A stretch of DNA of 64,000 bases. Source: Armillaria gallica. Its lineage: Eukaryota > Basidiomycota > Agaricomycetes > Agaricales > Physalacriaceae. Below are positions 11,625-24,641 of this stretch, one piece after another. A program made the translations under genes and the position numbers. The stretch lies in the NCBI GenBank assembly GCA_037576215.1, contig JBANDB010000005.1:620001-684000 (forward strand), given 5' to 3'. Numbering within the stretch: position 1 is the first letter of the stretch; each line of letters starts with the position of its first letter. The notes beneath the pieces are model-generated. The model was not told the DNA's origin and made no database searches. It was given only the letters and a program-made list of their open reading frames with translations.

Positions 11625-12789
11625 TATGGTCAGTGGGATGACTCCGGTTGATTTTTGCACAATAACGCAGCCATCCACCATCCATGTATGGCACTGCCAC
11701 ATCGGTCCCCGTGTTCTGCATAATTTTGAACCTCGCAACAGCGTGAGGGTAGGCTACTGCCCAATTTCCGTAGTGTCCTGAAGGCACAATACTCATCGAC
11801 CTGGACAGCAACAAAGAACAATTGGGAATAACATCCACACACTCACCAGTACACAAGCATAGACCTCAACATTTGCTCAACATGATTGCAGGGTGCATCT
11901 AGATTTCATATGATTAACAACAACTTGATTGCTTCTGGCGTACTAGCCATTTTTCATTGACGTGAACTGCTACGGGACTGTATTCCATTCATCTGCATCA
12001 ATCTTAGAAGAATTGCTGCACACTCCTGGTTTGCAGCTTCAGATTCTGCAAAGCAGACACGTTGACAAGGTCTCTTCATATTTTTCTATGCAGGACTTCA
12101 GTAAACAGTGAGAAAAGATGAGTTAGAACACATCGGCACTTGCTTCCAAGTTGTTCCTTGAGAACGGTTTGCAATCTAGATCATCCTTCTCCTCTTCCAT
12201 GTCCCAAATGGCATCATCTCATACATTGGGAAGACTTCGACAGGTCATACTTTATTCTATACAGCCCTAAGTTCCACGTCTTTGATATCTTGCCTTGTCA
12301 GCCGGGACCTCTCGAAGCTAACTGGTACAATACTCAACTTGAGGGGATATTTCGTGTCACTGGCAGAGAGAAAAGATATCATTATGGATATTTTCCTCAG
12401 AATACACATATCGAGACGATGGAGGAGCTCAAGCAGTGCTGGTCGGAGTTGCAGCTGTTACATTAAATGTCAAATTTTGTCATGCATCGAACAGACCGGG
12501 CAAGACAGTTAAACTGCCCATGAAGACCACGGAGGCCTGGCGAGGCAGGAGCCAGTGGCAAACATCAAAGGAAATCACGAGCACAAATGGCAGTGGCATG
12601 CGCCAGGATATTCTGTGTTACAGACACCCTAGGCTTCTGAGACTGGGAGTAGGACAGAGCCCATGGTTAAAGGTGGCGGTGGGACCATGGTAGTTGTGGA
12701 GGGATTTGGGAAGCCCAGGAAGTTGTGGCATCATTGTCATCATTGTCCAAAGAATCCCAAAATCAACCGGAGTCATCCCACCGACAGTA
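11625..12789. mobile_element. 1.17-kb TIR element nested in the MITE
   Basis: Ends are inverted repeats of about 28 bp sharing the core GTGGGATGACTCCGG on the left and its complement on the right. It is flanked by ATTCATT at 11618-11624 and 12790-12796, and the duplicated site lies in sequence that is continuous in the other MITE copy. The CAGTGGG near the left end resembles hAT termini. No transposase is visible, so it is non-autonomous. It contains an unrecognised protein-like segment (12140-12466). Confidence 0.75.
12140..12466 (+). pseudogene. Unrecognised protein fragment inside TIR element
   Basis: An open frame of about 108 codons without a clear start. Its second half (after HLIHWEDFDR) has normal protein composition with several aromatic and Gly residues (YGYFPQN, EELKQCWSEL). 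I do not recognise the family. Lying inside a non-autonomous TIR element, it could be a captured fragment of a host gene or the remnant of the element's own protein. Confidence 0.35.
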
Positions 12790-12938
12790 ATTCATTAGAC
12801 ATATTGTCACTTAAATATCTCACATTTTTACATTTGGAAGGCAGTTTTGAGCCCATTTAAGGAGGGTCAACTTTTTTTTTTGGGCAACCTACCTCCCTAC
12901 CCAGTGTTCTGGGCCGCAATGCCGGTCGCCCCTTGGGA

Positions 12939-14734
12939 AAAAGTTCGCTCGGTGGCAGCAGCTCACATTTTCCCTCGCAACCTCAGGCAACTACAAAGAC
13001 CATGCAAAAGGAAAGTAGTAACTAAACGGGCCTTGCAAAGATGTTACAAACCTGATGTCTTTGCCCGAGTGAAAACCTGCCATATTCTGTAGACTTGGAA
13101 ATTTAGCCTCACACCCTCTGGTTTAAGCCTAGCTTTGTCAACGCCGAGTCCTATGCCAAGTCACATGCCAAAACAGAGTGGTATAACAACCAGTGCACGT
13201 ACCTCAGGAGAAGTACAACTTCTTGATAAGAGGTTGCTGGGCTGAAATGCAAAGATACATCCAGCACCTGTGCAACATTGATGGCTGCAGTGCTTCCCTT
13301 GTGACCATCAGGCATCGATGAGGAAAATTGAAACCTGATACCAGAAATGTCTACTCACAATAGGACAACACTCACCGGATGTCGATATATTGCTGCAGCA
13401 CAAATATCATCACCAAGAATGCCATGGAGGTATGTCGGTGGCACCATTCCAACGTACATTGCACCCTCCACTTCATCCGAGTTCCACAGAGACAGCACCA
13501 CTTTCAAAACACCATGCCCTTGCTCACCAGACATCAAAACATCGTGGCAGGGTGAAAGTCATTATCCAAGAATACGCATGCTGTGGGCCATGAATTTGTG
13601 AAGCTTAAAGCTGAATTTTGGTGCTTGATGCAGTACTCAATGATTAGCTCAAAGGCAGTCATGAATGTGGTGACAACATACCATGTGCTTGCGAATCTGC
13701 ACTTCCCAAGGACACTTTGGATCCACCACCTTAACAACACTTTACCTTGGCTCACCAGACATGTAACTGACAATGAATATGGAAAAGGATTTAATATTTG
13801 TGTTTGACAACAAATTTATTTATATAATGGCATCAGGCTACATATGTACTAGCATCGGAAAGTCCAGAGGCCGAGGTTTTCGAATGTAGCACCATGATAC
13901 TTGCATCACCACAAGGGCATGCAGATCGCACCAGATGCATGCATTTTTATGGCCTAGTCTGTAAGAGTTAAGTGTGTATGTGCTCTGTTCAGTAGGTTAT
14001 CTCTGTCATGACAGTTCTTCAGAATTTTGGCTGGAGTTCCCAAAATAAAAGGATCAGGGCAGAGTTTGAATTTGCAGGCAATTGCGCCTTACCATTTCAG
14101 TGTGAGTCTAGGACGAGACTAGTAAATTCAACTACTGCTGCTTCCAAAAAATTCCACAGGATGACCTACATGTGGAATATTGATGAGCCTGTGGCTGTGC
14201 AAGCTGGCGCGATGTCCAGTGGGCCCGAGTATTGCTGAGTAAAGGTTTACTAAGAGAAAGAAAGTACTAGAAGATACAGAATGGTATTTAAGTAGCTAGA
14301 TTTTGTAGTTCACTGTACTTGTTTGTCAAGCAAACATGGATTGTCATTCCTAACTTGCTAGGCAAACGTGCCTGATCACACAGTGCACATGTTATCCAAC
14401 ACTACAGATATTGATGTCTCTGGGCCATGAGAAAAGGGTAGAAAACTACACCTCAAAATATTGCCACAGAGGGTCTGACAACTTGCTTCCACTGAATCTG
14501 CTTGTTCAGGACTGGCAGTGGCACATGTGACATTCGGAGATTGAAATGCTGCAACAGGAAGAAAAGCAGCACAGCCGATGCTGATGACCTTCAGATATTT
14601 CCTGCGCTTCATTCTTTACCACCAACCACTATGTCGATCCAACCTTCCCAGCACGTAGCAAGCAAACCTGGTGAGAAACCTTTCCTCTCCATGTCTTGGT
14701 GCATTTCCCTGTGTTTTGTATGGGTGTATGATCT
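12939..14734. other. Stretch without recognisable gene
   Basis: About 1.8 kb. Frames are broken every few dozen codons on both strands. No repeat shared with the rest of the window was found by eye. Confidence 0.4.
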
Positions 14735-15247
14735 GTGATGCAGTGCATTTGTTCATTCATACTGGTGCTTACATTTCTACTATCTTCAGCAATGGGATAT
14801 AGTGCAGCAAAGCGGTCTTCTTTGGTCTGGTCATTGCCCATTTCCTGTCGTCAATTCCTTGAGACCCCTCTTGACCCCAAGCAATGGTTTGAACTGCATG
14901 CAGGAGGAAGTGATCAACATATCCAAACATTGCAGTTTGGGAAGGCCATGGCAAGATCCCTCAAGTCTGTCACTGATGAAGGCTGGAATAAAGGTGATCC
15001 TCAAATGTGCATTGACAACTTAAGTGGTGGTCGCAGCCAAACCAAGTCTGCAGGACTTCTTGAGACCCTCATCCTTGTGAAGGCCACCGATATTGCTGCT
15101 GGTTTTCTGCGATTGCCAAGTCGAATGTTTTACCTGAGCTTTTCCAAGACGCTACACCTTGAGGATTGCCACATGGGCATACATTTGTTGGCTTTTCTTT
15201 CTGTGCTTCGCTTACTTAAGCTCTGTAAAGTTCTTAAAGAGACTTGA
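14735..15247 (+). pseudogene. Coding-like segment upstream of the JmjC relic, unrecognised
   Basis: A 170-codon open frame whose middle part (about 14850-15120) has ordinary protein composition (DPKQWFEL, SLKSVTDEGWNKGD). No recognised motif. It has the same orientation as the JmjC relic and lies about 1 kb upstream, so it may be a decayed 5' exon of that gene or a separate remnant. The first 30 codons are hydrophobic but not convincingly a signal peptide. Confidence 0.3.
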
Positions 15248-16249
15248 TAACTGGCCTTGCAAACTTGACACCATCTGCACATCGCTTCGTATGTATACGG
15301 AAAAGAAATTGATGGCCTTTCCTGGACTGGGGTCAGAAGCAACACCAGGGGAAGAGATCTTGCATGGAGATATTTGCCTTCTCGCAAGTCATTGGAAGCA
15401 TGAGTCAGCGAAGAATTGGTTGAAGGCGCTCTGTGTTGTGGACGGTGTAGCTTTTCATATCAGGCTACTTTGCTATGTGAGCGCCTTACTGTCTGAAAAG
15501 CTTTCATTCTAATCATTGCCTCAGCATGGTGGAGTGGAGCAGACTACAATTTGGCAAAGGTAGGTGCCTTTTTGTGGTAAGCAAACTGCCTTGACCCCAG
15601 AAGGTTTATTGACAAAACCTTCCAACACCCTGACATCTGAATGGTCATGAAAAACGAAGAAACAATGAAGTGGTTTAAGCAAAATATGCCCTGCTGGAAA
15701 CAAGCCTTCACAAATGCTGTGGCAATATCTCCACTTTTGCTTATTATGGGCCAAGGGATGGGTCAGACATTGAGCACACTGCTTGCCTTACAAGTATCCT
15801 TTTTTGTTCATTCCTTGATTGTATTGTTGACATTTTCTCCCAGATAGGCAGATGGCTGTCCTCGCTTGGGAAGCCAGAGCTTATTCTATGAGTTGAGGAA
15901 CTACTTTGGCATTGCATTGTTGGGGTCGCTTGGGGATCTTGGATGAGCGAAGTTGGATCGAACAAGTTTCTGGAAAATGTTGCCCTATTGGTTGACAATA
16001 TGGATTCATGCAAGCAGGTGTCAAAGGGAAACGTGAGCCAAGGCAATATGCGATGGACTGGCTATCAAGGGGAGGACACATGGTTTGAGCACAATATCCA
16101 GTACATTCAGCATAACCATATTCCTGGTTTGGAAGCCAGAGTCGGCCAGGAGATATCTGAGTGGCTAGAGGACAGCAGAGGCCGCTGGATTGCCAGGGTT
16201 GGTCCTGAGAAGGATATGAATGACTGAGGTAGAGCTAGGTCACAACCTC

Positions 16250-18955
16250 CGCATCAAGTCCCACGACCAAGGCAGCAGTCAAGATCTTGCACTGTGCCCT
16301 TTACTCTTCCTCGTGATCAGCCACCACCCCTCAAACATGAATTGGTTCCCAAGGTTGTTCGACTATTGACATATCGAGTACACAAATGGGGCCATGAGAA
16401 CTATCCGTCCTTTGATAAATGACCAGAGTGGAAAACCTCACCGTCCCTTCCCCCTGCTATGTTTCAGGACATCGAGCCGATCCGTGTACAAAACATTGTC
16501 ATAGGAGAACTACCACCAGTTCAGGAAACAAGTTCAAAATCTTGATTTTTATCTTGATCACAACAGATACAGCATGAGAGGAAACTCTCACAGGACATTG
16601 ATACGAGCTGGCAGGAATTGATGTTGATGGCTCCTTCACTGCAAATAATGGGGTTGCAGGATATCGTTCCATCTATCTCAGGCCAAAAAAGGGGACGATC
16701 CCATACTATTGATACCAGTGTTGATGTTGCCTTGAAGAAGGCTAAGGTCAACTGAGGTCTGTCTCATTCAACAACCAGAATCGAATCACCCCTGCTTTGG
16801 GTTCCCAGAACAGATTCATACACATCTTTCGAATATTTTCTGCTGAAATCCAATGTATGGGCCCATATACTTTTCTTATGTGTGCCTCATTGAAGTTTCT
16901 TAGGAGTTAGATGATCGCAAGACACTTGTTGGCTGAAATGCTTGCAATAAAACTGGCCCCACAGGGGCCCCTTTGTATAAGCTCAAGGAGATGGCAGAAG
17001 AATCGATGATTGCTGCCTTGAGCCTCCGCCATGCAGTGAACAATCCTAGTGGAACCTTGGAGACCTTCCGCAGTTACAACATACTTCTGTGTGGTACACA
17101 GACCCCCTCGCTGACCTGGTCTTTACAAGATCTGTCTCAAATTGGCAATATCAATTTACTTCAAGATGTCCAAGGTTGGTTTTTTTACCTGGACTTCTGA
17201 ATGGATCCTTAAATACTCTGCCAGATCATCAGCGACAAAGCTCCGAGAACACTATGGATGATGTTCACATCCAAGCATCATTACATGATCTGTATCAAGA
17301 AGGTTTGGAAGAGAATGGCCATGTTTTGAATGCCCTCTCTCTTCCTTGTAGTACTCATACTACTCACCCTTTACAGCTGTAAGCAACAAGCTTTGGACTC
17401 TTTTCATTTCTGAACATTGTCCGTTTTTAGGATTGTTTCAAGTCACATCAGAGCGTTTGAGCAGACTTCTAACTTACCAGATGACATCTTTGAAGTGCAG
17501 TATCCAATAACTGCAACGAGCTTCTGGTTGGTGGTGACAAAAGGGGCCATTAGCTACCTTCATCCGGATTGTCATGGTGTTGGTACCGTTGTTGAGGTTC
17601 TGTGTGGGCAGAAGCTGTGGTATGTGTTTCAGCGTTGCTACCCAGAAGCGCAAGGTACAAGGCACAACAGTCGCATTGACGAGTACATGAGGGATTGAGC
17701 GCCTGGATTCATTCCTGACGCTGATCAATGGGAGGCAGAGGTTGTTATTCTTGAACCCAGCTCTGCCTTGTAAGTCATACCCCAGTAATCTGCAGAGCAC
17801 ACTAACATCTGGAAAAGTTACATGCGGCCGGATACCCATCATGCGGTAGTCACCCTTGAGAACTTGATTGCGAGGGGTCATCATGTCTATGCAACGGTGA
17901 CACTGTCAAGAACAGTCGCAGGTTATGTTCACACCTGTATGCTCAAATTCAGGATCGTTAACGTTCTACACTGTGAACTTTGAGGGCTCCTTCTTTGCCT
18001 GATGTGTTACTTCTGTATGATTATAAGTGATAAAGGACCCGAAGGTAAGTGACTCTTAGGAAGGTCCTCTTCCATCCTTACCAGATACTTTCAGGTCATG
18101 ACATCGATATCCCCCCTATGACAAGCGTGGGACTGCTGGACCTTGTTGCTTTGGGAAATCTTTGTATATTCGGCTCAGCCCTGGATCCCTGCCTAGATAC
18201 TGTTGATGACACTATGGATGACATGAAACCCTCATATGCCATGGCAGCTGCCGCATACATATCCATCATGCAGCGCTTGCAAAAAGATTATTGTCTAGTC
18301 TTTCTTTCAGAAGATGTGCGGGGTGACTCCCTTGAATCCCTTGTATTGAGGATCCATCTCAAAGAGGGTGTTGACTGTCGCACCCTGTCCCTCGATATCG
18401 GTGATTTTCCTAGGAGCTCAGCAGCACATTTTGGACAGTCATTGATATACTATGCTCGAAGGGCTATCAAAGCACAGAAGGATTTCAGAGAACACAAAAG
18501 TACTTTGTTCGACTTGAAATCCTTGAGAAGAATGTTGCAGATGCCATGGATAGCTTTTTGCACATGGATCTAACCAAGGACTTTCTCAATGCATACAGGG
18601 CCCAGAAAATCAAACATTTGCACATTAGGCCCCTATTTTTAGTTCGGAGAAAGACTGACATCCTACGTGAGTCTGGTAGCTTTATATCATCTGTGGTCTA
18701 ATCAAAGAAATAGAACCGGACATCTACTCGGATTGGCAAGCAATAACGGACTATGATTGCTACAGTGGTGAAGATGAACAAAATGATGATGGCAAAGGCA
18801 ATGACAACAGTGGTGGTGATGGCACCACAGATATGAAAGCAGATGCCTCTATGGAAAACAGCACTATGGATGTGGATGGGGGTATGGTGGCCGACGGGGT
18901 CCCACCATCGGAGAAAACATCAGATGACGAAAGGTCTGATGATTACAGACCGTAG
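16250..18955 (+). pseudogene. JmjC-domain protein gene, decayed, multi-exon
   Basis: JmjC proteins are Fe(II)/2-oxoglutarate dioxygenase-fold proteins; agaric genomes carry a family of them of unclear substrate. Seen here: the iron-binding HxD as His-Pro-Asp at 17561-17569 within a HPDCHGVGTVVEV context; a WEAEVVILEPSSA strand; then, after a clean 48-nt GT..AG intron (17770-17817), YMRPDTHHAVVT with the distal His (about 17837-17842) and GHHVYATVTL. Downstream coding segments (about 18090-18660) and an acidic Asp-rich tail end at TAG 18953-18955. Segments at 16.3-16.75 kb may be N-terminal exons. Broken by TGA at 17696-17698 (expected Trp) and by several stops and frame changes. Exon limits outside the JmjC core are guesses. 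Confidence 0.6.
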
Positions 18956-21900
18956 GTACAATCCAAATATTTAGATTCAAGAGAATTTGTCAGTCCTGGT
19001 GATGGCAATGTAGTTTCGCAGTATGAAATATATATTGGCTTTCGTTAGTTTTTTTTTCCATTGAGGACGTTTCTGATGGTTCTGACAAACTAGTGCATTA
19101 TAAGTTATATAGGCACAGGCAACTCCCTATCAAATTTGGGTTCTGAGTGTTTCCAAGAATGAACTGAAATACCCTATCATGTATCTGCGAAGTCAGATTC
19201 TCGACTTCTACTGGAATGATTATTCCGAATAAAATTCTATTTATTCTTCTTGGCACTTACTCAGTTCACCTCATTTTCTTAGTCTTTGACATTCAATCTT
19301 CTATCAATGAGAAGCCTTAGTTGGGGGTGTCAGGCAACGATGCTGACCACCTGGTCCACCATCAAATTGTGTCCACACCCAGCCGGAGCACAAATTGACC
19401 TCTGTTTCACTGTTTCTGTGACTTACTGCACTTTACCTTTCCTACAAGTGGAAGACAAGTGTAAGAACGCTAGATATGGATGTAGAAAGTGGAAAGGCAA
19501 ATGTCTGTTCAACATCATCTAATGATTTCAGTGTACTTACATGAAGGAAATGCAGTCTTCATAGACTGCACATCCCAGGTAACTTAGTAGGGCGCAAAGT
19601 ATAAATATCATCACAACATATGGGTACGAAAAGGGACAAATAGGATCATGATGGTGGTGGGGGCGGTGTACTTAGAGTAGTATTAGTAGTTGTCGCACTG
19701 GCAAATGGTCCCTAAAAAGGAAACAGCCAATGTTTTCTGTGCTGTTGCTACCAAGCCATCAATATACTTTATAGTAGCATCGCAGACCGCACAGGGCCCT
19801 ACCACTGTGACTGACATCATAGTGTCAGGAACTATGAAGCATCTCACGGGATCGGACCCATATGAAGGGACTAGGGTGTAAACAAAAGGTAAATATATTG
19901 AATACCCATTACCTATACAAGTATCATCATGCCAGCGTCATAAAACTGACAAAACTGAAACCATATGAGACAATGTCTCCTCAATGCAGGCAGGGTATGT
20001 TCAAACACAAGGGCCATTTTCAGCGTACATTAAGGAAATGCAGTCTTCATGGGCATTGAAGAATGAGGCCTTGAGACCTGAGGGATGGTCCCAGGCAATC
20101 CAAAGTACCAATGACACGTACAGCGCCGCGAAAGAAATTATGGTGTAATAATGTAGAAGGAGACATCCTCCTGATGGCTCACGAGCGAGGGGAAGTCTGC
20201 AACTGACAGCAGTCATTGTTGCATAGTGCATTATGCAATAAAAGCAAATGCGTGGTGACAGAGAGTGATCCAGGTGCAGGGCGGTGAACAAACATTCAGA
20301 GATCTTTTCAGCAAGAGCGGAAAAGGGGTATAATATGTTGCGCCAGCCCAAAATGCACCCTTCCAGTGATCAACAAAGGGTGCCAGCCAAGCCTCGTGTA
20401 CATATCACAAACACAAGTGCCAGTGGAAGGAGAAATTGTAGTAATAGTATGCTGTGAAAGCGACCTCATCCAGGACAAGAGCGGGCTGTCCATTGGGAAA
20501 TCTTGCAGAGCCATATGTACGGGATGGCCTCATGGGAGTTACAAAGGTCGTTGTGCCAACAGAGCAGAGATCATGGCAGTCAGGAAGAAAGGAATATGAT
20601 AAATAGAGTCATCGAGCTGGATGAGTGGCTGAGTCAGCATGATGGCATAACTCCTACACTTCAACTCTTACTGTGCTTCTGTCTCACTGAACACTCCATC
20701 GGTGCCTCTGATGGCAGCAATGTGTACTTCTGGGATCTTCGGGCGATCGTGCTTCTACCATCATCATTACTGTCAGGAGCTACCATCATCCGACATTTCA
20801 TGTGGTGTTGCCTTCATTGCCTCTGATGCAGCGGAGCTTCAAGTGCCCAAGTGGTCTTGATAACTGCAGTGTCTTTACCAGCAGTAACTTTATGGTGATG
20901 GGAAAACTAGAGACAAACTGGTTTGGTTCGTGATTGTCTTGGTGTCTGGTGCCACAGTAGAACTAGCAGAGCAGAGTCTGAGAGGTAGATGGTCCCTCAA
21001 GTGCACGCTCTTATAGCATCTATATAGGTTTCTCAAGTTCAAGTAGTCTTATCTTATCTTGTAACATGGGTGGCTATAATAACAGTCACCCACACTCTTC
21101 TCTTTTGCTCACTCGTCGTGCTCATCTTTCAACTTGTTGATCCTTCAACCAGTCGAGTAAGGAGATCCTATTCATTGGCCTGACCACTACGAGCTGCTCA
21201 ACATCCAGCATGAGGATGGGGGTGGGGGGGGATAATGACAACTAAAGGTGCAGATAACATCATTTCAAGCGGGAGTGGGAGCTTGGACATGCAAGGTCAT
21301 TTTAGTGAGTGAGTTCAACCTCACATTGCTGGCCAAGTTGATCGATTGCTAATGGTTTCCAGATGATACCCTAGAATAAAACTACACCAGTCATCTGTTT
21401 CTATGGATGGATCGTGAAGAAAATAACCTAGTTTCTGCTCTGAAGAGCTAGAAAGGGAACTCCCTCGGTGCCACCACTATTGCAGAGTGCGTACCCGAAT
21501 TGTCTGCGACCCACAACTACCCAAAGGAAGCATTCGTTTTGCTCACTCGACAAGGAATGAGAATTGCTCTCTTGTCTGGCATCAGGGAAACTGCCCCTCT
21601 GGATACATCTGACAGTCCTATGTCAATTTGGTGGGCTAAATATGTAGACAAGTTGTTTCCGTTTCATCTACATTTGTGCTAATCTCTTCTTCATCTAGGT
21701 CATTTACATGTTTCCGAGCTTGGGAGAGATAGGGAGCGTCACAGAGCACCACCAATCTTGCAGGGCAGGCGAGTTGTCAAGATGGTGGTGAGCGAGGGAT
21801 TATGAAGATGCAGAGGAAGCAGGAAAAATGCAGATAAAGTCTGGGAAGTCTGGGAAAGTCAGCAAAGCTGAAGTCGGCACGATATGCTCCAAGAAAAGTC

Positions 21901-22473
21901 CAGGAGGGTTATCCTTCTCATCGACGAGTTACATCTCATTGTGACTGACAAAAGAGACCTTGATGCTGGCAATTTGTCTAAGACTACTCTGTGCCACAGC
22001 AAATTCAGGTCTATTTGTACTACTATCCCTGCCAATTACCAGAAATTACATCGATACTGATGCAGTTAGAATGACAAACTCAAGTTGTCACAAAGTGTTG
22101 CCTGAGGTACTCAGAACCACAATCACAATCACAATCTCCTCCAAGCTGTAGACATCAAAGACAACATTGATGGCCAAATTTTGAAGAACGTTCTTCGCTG
22201 GACAGCTGATGACTTCTGATGGTGTTAAGGTGTTGATGTGGCTTTCATAGGTGAGAATACTACTTTTCTTTCTTGCACTTAGCTTTCTGATGGTTCACTT
22301 AGCGAAATGGGCCACTGCGAGCATGGCTAGTGTTGTGAAAGGCCAGGCTCACTAAATTCAAAAGCCCAAGCCAACAAGGCTCAAGCTGGGCTGAGGCTTG
22401 AGCCCAGGCTTTTTGACTGGTAACTCCATACTTATTCTGCATGCATCAGTACAATGTGTATAGTGGTATTGCA
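18956..22473. other. 3.5 kb without recognisable gene
   Basis: Scattered short open frames on both strands, none with a motif. There is a G-rich run with GGGGGTGGGGGGGG at about 21215-21231 and a TATATAGG-like promoter motif near 21022. Together they could mark a degenerate LTR, but no paired ends or duplication could be found. Confidence 0.35.
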
Positions 22474-24419
22474 CTAATCCTCAAACATACTATCTAGACC
22501 ACTTGTGTCATCTTCCAGAAAGCAGCCATCAGCCAAATCCCACTCTGGTGTGACAATATCCTTCATTGTGTCTTCCTTTATCATCTGCTCATCCTCTAGA
22601 GCCTCCTCTGCTGCCAATGAGCACTTGTCTCTAAAATAGTCGTTATCATTATGAAGCGCATATTTCAGGAGTTGGAGGGCCTTGACAACATCGCCATGCA
22701 AGCAATTACGAAGTTTGGTGATGGTAAGACCCCCACCTGAGAATACACGTTCACTTGAGACTGACAACACCATAATTGGCAGATAGTCTCGTGGAATTGC
22801 TGCCCAAACAGGGAGACGATCAGAGTTCAGCTAGACAGCAGTCAGGAGTGATAATATAGCAAGGATCAACTGAGGAATGTACCCCCCACGAAGTAACAAT
22901 GGACTGGCCTTCTGACAGATAGTTGGCACCATTCATATAATCATTGAAGCTGGTTTCCCACACCAGAAATGCTGCAGTCAGGGGCAATGGTATGGGTGGT
23001 GGCTCGCTGTAAGAATCTGATAGGAGATGCCACATCTTGGTGCTCTTCTTGGATGTCTTGGCCATAGGTGGTGGAGCACCATCTGCACTGTACATCTTGT
23101 CATATCTTTCTTTGAACTATACAAAATTGACTGAGTCATCTGCAAGCTTTTAGGTACACAATAAATGCACCTTGCTATGAACAAGTTGCCATGCTTGGGC
23201 TCGAGTGTTGCTATCCCATTCTTTGTCGAACCAGGACATCTTCTGTGTAGGATCAAGAACTGCCACATTGTGTAGTGAGTCAGCACCCAAGACAAACACA
23301 AATTTAATTGTAACTTACCGCTGAATATTGTTGGAATATGGCAATCCAGCATCATGCCAATCTTGCTTATTAAGGAAGAAGAAGGAGGAAATGTATAGAA
23401 AGTTCTAGTAAATAGTCATTTAGTATATAAGTAGGTAGTGTAGTGTACATCTTCATGCATTTGCAGAGCTCAGCCAAGCACAATACTATTGGCTCGACAC
23501 CATGCATGTACATACTGGGAACGAACTGATCCCCCGTTTTATGACACATATAATGTAGGCATCTGAGTACTCAGTATGGGAATAGTATTCTTCAATGGCA
23601 TTGAGACTGGCTTGAATAGCTGCCATAAACGGCAAGGGGCTACCAGAATGAAAAGAAATGACATAGGGTCGATTAAAAAATTTTGTGCACTAGCGCTGGA
23701 CCTACCTACCTCCACGTGATCAAAATGATGTCATACACTCCATGTTGAGCAGATTATGGAGCAAAAATGGGAAATTATGTTGCATTTACATACTATTATT
23801 CAACCGAATATCGTTTTGATTACAATCTGAGTCATTTCTAGTCAGATAAGTAAAGCACATGAATTTGGACACATGAGGTCATATGCTGACTCATGATGGC
23901 AGTGCTGCCAAGACTTTGTCTACTCTCAATGTTGTACTGCACAAGCATTATAAACATTGTAGGTCTATTGATTAGACACATTGTCACTTAAATGTCTCAC
24001 CTTTTTACATTTGGAAGGCAGTTTTGAGGCCATTTGAGGTGAGTCAACCTTTTTTTTTTGGGCCTGCCAGCCCAACCTACCTACCTACCTGGTGTTCTGG
24101 GCTGCAATTCTGGTAGCCCCTTGGTAAATGGTACATATGCTGGGTCATCTAAACGTTTGCTGAGGCTTTCATGTAGCTTCTTGAGGGCAGGTATGACTAG
24201 ATGGAGAGAGGGATAGCCATCGGCCAAGAATTCCTGCTGGGCATCATCAAATATCTGTAAACAGGATTGGCCGTAGCCTATGAGGATCATGCCAAGTTCG
24301 GTAAGCAGTACACATACTGCCAGTAGCCTCGTAAACGAGAGCAATTGGTTCCATTCCTCACTGCTGTGCTGCACAGCAGGTACCCATCCAAGCAGGTTGC
24401 CTGCACAATATATCATCAA
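22474..24419 (-). pseudogene. hAT transposase gene, decayed, split by a MITE
   Basis: C-terminal half of a fungal hAT transposase, the cut-and-paste DNA transposase of the RNase H-like fold. The diagnostic hAT dimerisation region is clear at about 22620-22810: WAAIPRDYLPIM, then SSERVFSGGGLTITKLRN and a C-terminal helix with HGDVVKALQLLKYA. Upstream (higher coordinates) come MSWFDKEWDS, FNDYMNGANY and, beyond the MITE at 23633-24123, PSLHLVIPALKKLHESL. Joining the coding on both sides of the MITE restores a continuous hAT-like reading (AYVPF before, MAAIQASLN after). There are further stops and frame changes; the N-terminal zinc finger and the element's TIRs were not found. Non-functional. 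Confidence 0.75.
23633..24123. mobile_element. 491-bp MITE inserted in the hAT transposase gene
   Basis: Terminal inverted repeats of 17 bp, CAAGGGGCTACCAGAAT at the left and its complement at the right. It is flanked by 8-bp duplications ATAAACGG (23625-23632) and GTAAATGG (24124-24131), differing by two transitions, one of them CG to TG. An 8-bp TSD points to the hAT superfamily. No coding capacity. Related copies lie at 11272-12935. Confidence 0.88.
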
Positions 24420-24641
24420 TGTTGGATATATATAATTTCAATTGTTAAAAAATACGAAACACGATATCCACAATCTGACATACCACTCAGTAGGACATTA
24501 TCCACTACCAACTGTAAGGGTACAAGAGCTTCCCAACATTCCACAGTGTAACTAGTCGGGCATGTAATGCATGGCTGAAATGAGGTAAACTGGCCATGGG
24601 ATTGTTGATGTTAATTGTGAAGCTGAATTGTTGTTCTCCGG
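24420..24641. other. Short stretch without gene
   Basis: Possibly decayed hAT coding on the minus strand, but no motif can be recognised. Confidence 0.3.

Larger units (their letters stand above)
11330..12935. mobile_element. hAT-type MITE, split by a TIR element
   Basis: The left end GGGGCTACCAGAAT (11331) and right end (inverted, diverged, about 12918-12935) match the TIRs of the MITE at 23633-24123, and the inner sequence is collinear with that copy on both sides of the 11625-12789 insertion. Without the insert it is about 440 bp. A clean 8-bp duplication is not visible because another MITE end abuts it on the left. Confidence 0.7.

Noticed and set aside
20001..20351. A 116-codon minus-strand open frame as a membrane protein
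   Set aside because: It has hydrophobic stretches but no start context, no neighbours and no sign of exon structure; the region is broken in all frames around it.
21190..21240. G-rich run as a PPT followed by an LTR
   Set aside because: No matching LTR pair, PBS or TSD could be found within the window.
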